A stretch of 64,000 bases of DNA from the NCBI GenBank assembly GCA_943788755.1, contig CALSRM010000002.1, positions 1-64,000 on the forward strand. The letters are read 5' to 3'. Position numbers and translations under genes: made by a program. The notes below the pieces were generated by a model that searched no databases, was not told the DNA's origin, and worked only from the letters and a program-made list of their open reading frames with translations. The stretch's first letter is position 1. Each line of letters opens with the position of its first letter. Below, piece after piece: positions 58,665 through 64,000 of the stretch. Origin of the DNA: an uncultured Flavobacteriales bacterium. Lineage in GTDB: Bacteria; Bacteroidota; Bacteroidia; Flavobacteriales_D; Parvicellaceae.

Positions 58665-60137
58665 TTAAAATTTACGCCCAAAGGTAAATATCAAATTAGT
58701 GTTAGATTTTTTAATTGGTGTATTCCCCACTAATATTGGGTCGTACATATAATAGTCTTCGGTCAAAGTTGAGCTTGTAACAGCGAAGTCGATGTAAAAG
58801 CTTTTTACACGGTAACCAAGACCTCCAGAATACGTTAGTTTCGCGTCATTATTTTCAACAGCAGTAAGGTTATATGGGTTTTGATAATAGGCAAAACCTA
58901 ATCTAGTATATACGGGTCCTGCTATTTTAATCTCACTCCCAATTCTTATGTTGTGCGTTGCTCTAAAGTTAATATCTCCCGTGTTATTTTCGTTCGAAAA
59001 ATTGTAGCTACTTCCTGAAAAAGGATGGCTAGATAAAGCACTTCCTGCATAATCAATGTATTCATAGTCAGCGCTTATCATTGCTTTTCTAGCAATAATC
59101 ACTGAAAGGCTGCCGATAAGTCTTCCAGGCGTTCTCAGCTTAAATAGAAAACTTCCGTCAGGAGAATTAGAAGAATAGGTTTCACCATCTTTAAATTTAG
59201 ACGTCATACTTGAGCTCCAGTTGTCTTTCATATAGTAGAATTTCGTAGCTGTATGATATGCAGCGCCTATCCTCAACCATGTAGTAGGAAGTACAATGAT
59301 TCCTAATTTAGCGTTGACTCCATTTCCTCGTGTTGTTAAATACTCATTATACGAAAAGTGTTCTATTTCCAGCGAGTCGTTTAAGGCTGTTTCAGTATGA
59401 TTTTTTTCTTGTCTAAATCGTATTGTAGGGAAGCCAATTGTTCCACCAATGTATATTTTATTATTGAAGTTTCCAGACATTGCGATTGCTGTCTCTCCCA
59501 TGTGACCTTTTCGGGTAATTGTATGCCGGTGATTGAATTCTCCTTGGTACATCTGGGTTGTGTAGTAGTTTCCAGAGGAGTCGCCAGGGTCAATTACATA
59601 CGTATCGTAAGCTAAACCTGATGTAAACGATAGGCTTTCGTAAATGTCGTCCGGATGTATACCTCTTGCTTGCGCAGCAAAAACATACGACATAGAAGTG
59701 TCGCTTATTCCAGATATACTAGTTCGTTCATTAAAGTTTGCAAGCCGATTGTAACTGAGTCCAAACTGAATACTTTTCCATAAGGAAGCACTTTCTCTTC
59801 CTGCTTTAATTACGCCAACAATACCTATGTTTCCTATTACAAAACTTTCATGTCCGTTTGTTGCATTCGTCCCCATAAACTGGGTTGATGAGTTTTGTAG
59901 GCCAATTTGAGGTGTAATGGACCATTCGGATGACTTAAAACGAGCCATTCCTGCTGGATTTACACTTAGTACAGATAAATCCGCCCCTAGCGCACCGAAA
60001 GCTCCTGCAACACTATTGTATCTTGCTGTTCCTCCAAAATCGAGGAAGCTATAACGTAAGGCATCTTCTTCTGTTTGAGCTTTCGATTGTATCGAAAAGG
60101 ACATGAGAATCACCAGAACTAATAGGACTTGTTTCAT
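58665..60137 (-). CDS. OmpP1/FadL-family outer-membrane protein
   Basis: A 490-aa protein with a signal peptide (residues 1-20, MKQVLLVLVILMSFSIQSKA). The N-terminal plug-like segment, ALRYSFLDFGGTARYNSVAG, then AFGALGADLSVLSVNPAGMA, has the family NPAG motif. A long barrel follows, ending LIFTFGRKF. FadL-type proteins let hydrophobic compounds across the outer membrane; substrates here are unknown. The start at 60137 gives the signal peptide. A longer reading to 60440 overlaps the preceding lipoprotein gene in another frame and was rejected. Confidence 0.88.
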   Translation of the reverse strand: MKQVLLVLVILMSFSIQSKAQTEEDALRYSFLDFGGTARYNSVAGAFGALGADLSVLSVNPAGMARFKSSEWSITPQIGLQNSSTQFMGTNATNGHESFVIGNIGIVGVIKAGRESASLWKSIQFGLSYNRLANFNERTSISGISDTSMSYVFAAQARGIHPDDIYESLSFTSGLAYDTYVIDPGDSSGNYYTTQMYQGEFNHRHTITRKGHMGETAIAMSGNFNNKIYIGGTIGFPTIRFRQEKNHTETALNDSLEIEHFSYNEYLTTRGNGVNAKLGIIVLPTTWLRIGAAYHTATKFYYMKDNWSSSMTSKFKDGETYSSNSPDGSFLFKLRTPGRLIGSLSVIIARKAMISADYEYIDYAGSALSSHPFSGSSYNFSNENNTGDINFRATHNIRIGSEIKIAGPVYTRLGFAYYQNPYNLTAVENNDAKLTYSGGLGYRVKSFYIDFAVTSSTLTEDYYMYDPILVGNTPIKKSNTNLIFTFGRKF

Positions 60138-60174
60138 TAGAGTTTCATTTTTATGATAATCAATAAATACAGGT

Positions 60175-61542
60175 TTATCTTCTTCCTCCTGATTTAGACG
60201 TTGAACTATTGCCTTTACTTCGGGAAGATCCGCTGCTTCTTCCGCTTGATCTAATTGGAGAAGAAGAGCTTCTTGACACTGATGAACCTGCACTGCTTCT
60301 GGAAGGCTTATAATTTGATGAAGATCCACCACCTCTATTATTGCTAGGTTTAGTAGTTGAAGGTCTGGTGTAACTATTGTTAGGCTTTGCAGCATTGTAT
60401 GGCCTGGTGTAGTTGTTGTTATTTGGGCGACTTGCTCCATTGTTAAAGTTTGTTTTAGTCGTTGTGCTTGGTTTCGCTCTCCATGCAGAAGATGTACCTC
60501 TAGAATTATTTATAGATGCAGGTTCTCTAGAAATGTAATTCGAATTTCCTTTTTGAGTTGGAGTTGTTCTCGTGGTATTTAAATCGTGATTCTCAAATTT
60601 GTTATTATTTGATAATGAAGATAAACTATTATCATATGAAGGAACTTTCATAGAGTTAGCCAATACATTGGAACCGCCAATTGCTTTGCCATTATTCATG
60701 CTCGCATTTGATGCAGTTGGTGTTGTGAAGCTGGTGTTAATATTTCCATGTCCGCTCATATTGATAGTTGGATCAATTTTTTTAACTACAGCAGTAACCG
60801 TATTATAATCTTCGCTACTAGAGTTCCCGTAACTGGATCCGGTCAATGAATTTGAACTCATGCCTCCTCCATGGTTTCCAGTGTATGAATTACTTGCCGT
60901 TTGGTCGCCGTAGTAATTTCCATAATTAGAATTGTTTCCATATGCATTCCCATAATAGTTTCCATATCCATTACCGTAATAGCCATTGCAGTTGTTTCCG
61001 CAGCAGCCATTTCCATATCCGCCATGTCCATAGTTATTACATCCGTAATTATTCCAATAGTTGTTGTTTGAGCAACAGCTCATGCCGTTGTTGTAATAAG
61101 AGTTATTAGCGTATCCTGAATAATAGTTTCCAAAGTAAATGCCTGTATTCCATCCGTAAGGACTACCGTAGTAGTAGGAATTTGTATAATAAGGATTGTA
61201 ATAACTATACCCTGAATTACAGTTATTAAATCTTCTTATTCTTGAAGAGTATTGGTAATCATAATTGGAATTGTAATAATTGTTTGTTACATAATTATTA
61301 CCTTCCTTGTTATTTTCTGTTTCAGAATATCTTGGGTCATAATAATCATCTTCACCTACTTGGGCCGAAGCTTCCTCTTCATAAGAATAATATTCTTCAA
61401 ATTCAGAATTTGAACTTGTAGTCGGTGTATATGACTCTTCTTCAGAATAAATGTCATCTTTATAACTTAAGTCTTGAGTAGATGAACAAGAAGACAAAAG
61501 TCCAATTACAGCTACTGATAGGATTGAGTTTATGATTTTCAT
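60175..61542 (-). CDS. Asn/Tyr/Gly-rich low-complexity lipoprotein
   Basis: A 455-aa protein with a lipobox LLSSC (Cys19) in MKIINSILSVAVIGLLSSC. After an acidic Glu/Tyr-rich stretch (about 28-70), residues about 75-235 are dominated by Asn, Tyr and Gly (for example YNSNYDYQYSS, NGYGNYYGNAYGNNSNYGN), with paired cysteines (SCCSNN, GCCGNNC). Residues about 235-390 are Ser/Asn/Thr-rich, and the C-terminal 65 residues are Ser/Arg-rich (SSAGSSVSRSSSSPIRSSG). No enzymatic domain is visible. It lies 37 bases upstream of the FadL-like gene on the same strand, likely in one operon. A longer reading to 61608 was not used. Function unknown; surface adhesion or a matrix role are guesses. Confidence 0.7.
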   Translation of the reverse strand: MKIINSILSVAVIGLLSSCSSTQDLSYKDDIYSEEESYTPTTSSNSEFEEYYSYEEEASAQVGEDDYYDPRYSETENNKEGNNYVTNNYYNSNYDYQYSSRIRRFNNCNSGYSYYNPYYTNSYYYGSPYGWNTGIYFGNYYSGYANNSYYNNGMSCCSNNNYWNNYGCNNYGHGGYGNGCCGNNCNGYYGNGYGNYYGNAYGNNSNYGNYYGDQTASNSYTGNHGGGMSSNSLTGSSYGNSSSEDYNTVTAVVKKIDPTINMSGHGNINTSFTTPTASNASMNNGKAIGGSNVLANSMKVPSYDNSLSSLSNNNKFENHDLNTTRTTPTQKGNSNYISREPASINNSRGTSSAWRAKPSTTTKTNFNNGASRPNNNNYTRPYNAAKPNNSYTRPSTTKPSNNRGGGSSSNYKPSRSSAGSSVSRSSSSPIRSSGRSSGSSRSKGNSSTSKSGGRR

Positions 61543-61634
61543 AATGTTGAGATTATATGTTATTAATAATATCGACTTGATAGTAAATTTAAATAAGTTT
61601 GGGCACATTATAAAAGCTACCTCTTATTAATTTT

Positions 61635-61642
61635 TAACTTTG
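61635..61642 (+). promoter_or_regulatory. Putative -7 promoter element of proS
   Basis: TAACTTTG is an exact TAnnTTTG match 38 bases before the ATG. A -33 TTTG (61598-61601) is 33 bases upstream, too far, so the -33 is not supported. Confidence 0.4.
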
Positions 61643-61680
61643 TAGTCGTTAACAAGAATTTAACAAAAACTATACCACAA

Positions 61681-63159
61681 ATGGCAAAAGGATTACCGAA
61701 AAGAAGTGAGGATTTTTCAGCATGGTACAATGAATTGGTTGGGAAGGCTGATTTGGCAGAACATTCAGGAGTTAAGGGATGTATGGTTGTCAAACCATAT
61801 GGCTATGCTATTTGGGAAAACATGAAGGCTGTTTTGGATCAAAAGTTTAAAGAAACTGGACACCAAAATGCATATTTTCCAATTTTTGTCCCAAAAAGTT
61901 TATTTGAGGCCGAAGAAAAAAATGCTGAAGGGTTTGCTAAAGAGTGTGCAATTGTAACGCATTATAGATTAAAAAATGATCCTGATAAAGAAGGAAAATT
62001 GATGGTTGATCCAGCAGCGAAATTGCAAGAAGAATTAATTGTTAGACCTACCAGTGAGGCAATTATTTGGAGTACTTATAAGAAGTGGATTCAGTCCTAC
62101 AGAGATTTACCATTATTAATTAACCAATGGGCTAATGTTGTAAGATGGGAGATGCGAACACGTTTGTTTTTAAGAACAACAGAGTTTTTATGGCAAGAAG
62201 GACATACTGCTCACGCTACAAAGGCAGAAGCATTGGAAGAAACTGAAAAAATGATGTATGTATATGCTGATTTCGCAGAGGATTATATGGCTATGCCTGT
62301 GATTAAAGGATTAAAGTCCGAAAGTGAAAGATTTGCTGGTGCTGAAGATACTTATTGTATTGAAGCTTTGATGCAAGATGGAAAAGCACTTCAAGCTGGA
62401 ACATCTCATTTTTTAGGACAAAATTTTGCCAAAGCATTTGATGTTAAGTTTGCTGATGCCGATGGGAAGCAAGAATATGTTTGGGCATCTTCATGGGGCG
62501 TTTCTACTCGTTTGATTGGAGGTCTGATTATGACGCATAGTGATGATTTAGGGTTGGTGTTGCCTCCTAAATTGGCGCCTATTCATGTTGCTATTGTTCC
62601 CATATATAAAGGGGGTGAGCAATTGGCGCAAATTTCAGAAGTAGCAAATAAGCTAAAAGCTGATATGCAGGCAAAAGGTATTATTGTTAAGTATGATGAT
62701 GATGATAAACGTAAACCGGGTTGGAAATTTGCTGAATATGAGATGAAAGGAGTTCCTGTTCGGATTGCAATAGGCCCTAGAGATTTAGAAAATGGAACGG
62801 TTGAGGTAGCACGAAGAGATACTTTGGAAAAGGAAAGTCTGCAGCAAGAGGATTTAGCAATTAAAGTCGAACATTTATTAGAGCAGATTCAAATAAATTT
62901 ATTGGATAGGGCTAAAACATATAGAGAAGAATTTACAAATGTGGCTACAACATGGGATGAATTCACAGAGCTTATTGATAATAAAGGTGGATTTGTTCAC
63001 GCTCATTGGGACGGAACGGAAGAAACAGAGCAAAAAATAAAAGAAGAAACTAAAGCTACAATTAGATGCATTCCTTTTGATCAGAAAGAAGAAGCTGGAA
63101 GTTGCATATATTCAGGGAACCCTTCTAAAGGAATGGTGTTGTTTGCAAAAGCTTATTAA
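61681..63159 (+). CDS. proS: Prolyl-tRNA synthetase (archaeal/eukaryotic type)
   Basis: A 492-aa class II synthetase of the short archaeal/eukaryotic form without the bacterial editing insertion. Motifs are [30 protein letters not shown], the motif-2 region [19 protein letters not shown] with [19 protein letters not shown], and [30 protein letters not shown] (motif 3 region) follows, then the anticodon-binding domain with [11 protein letters not shown] and [20 protein letters not shown]. The C-terminal zinc-like tail is [19 protein letters not shown]. Many Bacteroidota carry this type. The following gene starts 12 bases after the stop. Confidence 0.95.
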   Translation: MAKGLPKRSEDFSAWYNELVGKADLAEHSGVKGCMVVKPYGYAIWENMKAVLDQKFKETGHQNAYFPIFVPKSLFEAEEKNAEGFAKECAIVTHYRLKNDPDKEGKLMVDPAAKLQEELIVRPTSEAIIWSTYKKWIQSYRDLPLLINQWANVVRWEMRTRLFLRTTEFLWQEGHTAHATKAEALEETEKMMYVYADFAEDYMAMPVIKGLKSESERFAGAEDTYCIEALMQDGKALQAGTSHFLGQNFAKAFDVKFADADGKQEYVWASSWGVSTRLIGGLIMTHSDDLGLVLPPKLAPIHVAIVPIYKGGEQLAQISEVANKLKADMQAKGIIVKYDDDDKRKPGWKFAEYEMKGVPVRIAIGPRDLENGTVEVARRDTLEKESLQQEDLAIKVEHLLEQIQINLLDRAKTYREEFTNVATTWDEFTELIDNKGGFVHAHWDGTEETEQKIKEETKATIRCIPFDQKEEAGSCIYSGNPSKGMVLFAKAY

Positions 63160-63171
63160 CTTTAACTTATT

Positions 63172-63867
63172 ATGATGGACGAAAAAGCGGCACAAGAATT
63201 AATATTTCATACCGTTAAGGATAAAAGTGTATTGAAGCAAGATGTCTTTAATAACATTATTCTCAATTTTAAGATTCTGAAACAAGTTTTGAAAGAAATT
63301 GGAGATGATCTGAGTGCGCGGGTTGAATCTGTTGATGAACGTGTTATTATTGAGTATAAAGATACTGGAGAATTTGAAGCACAATTAAGAGTAGCAGGTG
63401 ATGTTTTAGTTTTTCATATGCATACAAACGTTTTTAAGTTTGATACACAAAATAGCTTGTGGAATACATCATATTTTAAAGAGAATGGAAATCGTGGATA
63501 TTGTGGATTAATTAATATCTATAATTTTTTAAACGATTCAATAAAGTATAATAGAGTGAATGATTCGGGCTATATGATTGGGCGGTTATTTGTTAATGCT
63601 GAGAATCACTTTATGGTTGAGGGGAAAAGACAAATGGGGTTTCTTTATAATGACATTATCAACTCGGTGATCGATAAAGATAAAATGAAAGCAATTATTC
63701 AATCAGCGGTATTGTATACGTTGGACTTTGATCTGTTTATACCTCCGTATGATGAGGTCAAAGAAGTCTCAGTTTTAGAAATTCAACAATTAAGTGATAA
63801 ACAGAAATTGAAGACAGCTAAGCGATTGGGTTTTCAGTTCAAAGCGGATTCTGACTCTATAGAGTAA
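63172..63867 (+). CDS. Conserved hypothetical protein
   Basis: A 231-aa soluble protein with no signal peptide or transmembrane segment, probably in an operon with proS (12-base gap). The start has two adjacent ATGs. It has an N-terminal helical region, then strands (ERVIIEYKDTGEFEAQLRVA, VLVFHMHTNVFKFD), an aromatic, glycine-rich stretch (RGYCGLINIYNFLND) and a C-terminal helical region ending RLGFQF. I do not recognise a family with certainty, though it looks like a conserved flavobacterial protein. Confidence 0.65.
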   Translation: MMDEKAAQELIFHTVKDKSVLKQDVFNNIILNFKILKQVLKEIGDDLSARVESVDERVIIEYKDTGEFEAQLRVAGDVLVFHMHTNVFKFDTQNSLWNTSYFKENGNRGYCGLINIYNFLNDSIKYNRVNDSGYMIGRLFVNAENHFMVEGKRQMGFLYNDIINSVIDKDKMKAIIQSAVLYTLDFDLFIPPYDEVKEVSVLEIQQLSDKQKLKTAKRLGFQFKADSDSIE

Positions 63868-63908
63868 TTGTGAAATTGAAGAAAAGATTAAAAAAAATTA
63901 AATTCCAC

Positions 63909-63938
63909 TTTGCAATAGATAAAAATATACTACATTTG
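63909..63938 (+). promoter_or_regulatory. Promoter of the tRNA-Glu gene
   Basis: TTTG (63909-63912), an 18-base spacer and TACATTTG (63931-63938) match TTTG-N18-TAnnTTTG at all specified positions. The tRNA begins 31 bases after the -7 box, leaving room for a short leader. Confidence 0.7.
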
Positions 63939-63969
63939 CAAACCAAAATTAAGAGGAAACTTTAAATTT

Positions 63970-64000
63970 GGCCCGTTCGTCTAGGGGTTAGGACACATGG
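63970..64000 (+). tRNA. tRNA-Glu, 5' part (runs off the window)
   Basis: The 5' acceptor GGCCCGT is followed by TC and the D-arm GTCTAGGGGTTAGGAC, then ACATGG opens the anticodon stem. GGnCCnTTCGTCTAG is the usual beginning of bacterial tRNA-Glu. The anticodon and 3' half are beyond the window end, so the isoacceptor is inferred. Confidence 0.8.

Noticed and set aside
60138-60440. N-terminal extension of the FadL-like protein
   Set aside because: It overlaps the upstream lipoprotein gene in another frame and has biased Gln/Leu/Ala content mirroring that gene; the signal peptide starts at 60137.

Overview
The window is a chromosomal segment of a low-GC member of the Bacteroidota, most likely order Flavobacteriales; I cannot place the family. 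The evidence is a 16S rRNA ending in GGAACACCTCCTTT, promoters of the TAnnTTTG type, a secreted beta-propeller protein with a type IX secretion sorting domain, a short CarB without the allosteric domain, the DUF4834-YfhO gene pair, and an archaeal/eukaryotic-type ProRS.

Layout. 1-5122: a complete rRNA operon (16S, tRNA-Ile, tRNA-Ala, 23S, 5S, terminator). 5219-8250: carB and a small membrane protein. 8323-18052: a surface-glycan region with YfhO and two GT4 glycosyltransferases on the plus strand, then a very AT-rich minus-strand block with flippase, kinase-like, methyltransferase and SDR-type epimerase genes. 18511-26139: proline dehydrogenase, a DUF1573 protein, an S41 protease with a duplicated PDZ unit, a YafK-like L,D-transpeptidase, pterin carbinolamine dehydratase, rsmG, an ECF sigma factor and a GT2 enzyme. 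26218-35730: tgt, an LptF/LptG permease, an aldehyde dehydrogenase, secreted hypotheticals, a TetR regulator, an alpha/beta hydrolase, a beta-propeller/SPOR protein and small unknowns. 35832-42819: ahcY, an L,D-transpeptidase, a BamA/TamA-like outer-membrane protein, ung, a tiny lipoprotein, an unknown exported protein and lipA. 42953-46001: a large type IX-secreted protein split by a frameshift. 46082-56663: gap, lpxH-like, an M1 peptidase, two tandem TlpA-like thioredoxins, gatB, purine nucleoside phosphorylase and lpxK. 56705-64000: a NIF3-family protein, a coiled-coil/zinc-ribbon protein that has lost its cysteines, a FadL/OmpP1-type porin, an Asn/Tyr/Gly-rich lipoprotein, proS, an unknown and the 5' part of tRNA-Glu.

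Most genes are housekeeping or envelope functions: translation (rRNA, tRNAs, tgt, rsmG, gatB, proS), lipid A and LPS (lpxK, lpxH-like, LptF/G), surface glycan, peptidoglycan tailoring (two L,D-transpeptidases, SPOR protein) and outer-membrane or secreted proteins. I see no CRISPR array, insertion sequence, prophage, toxin-antitoxin pair or recognisable defence system. I found no convincing new multi-gene system. The observations most worth following up are the cysteine-less zinc-ribbon protein, the frameshifted type IX substrate, the Asn/Tyr/Gly-rich lipoprotein, the beta-propeller-SPOR fusion, and a set of matches to the phylum's promoter consensus.
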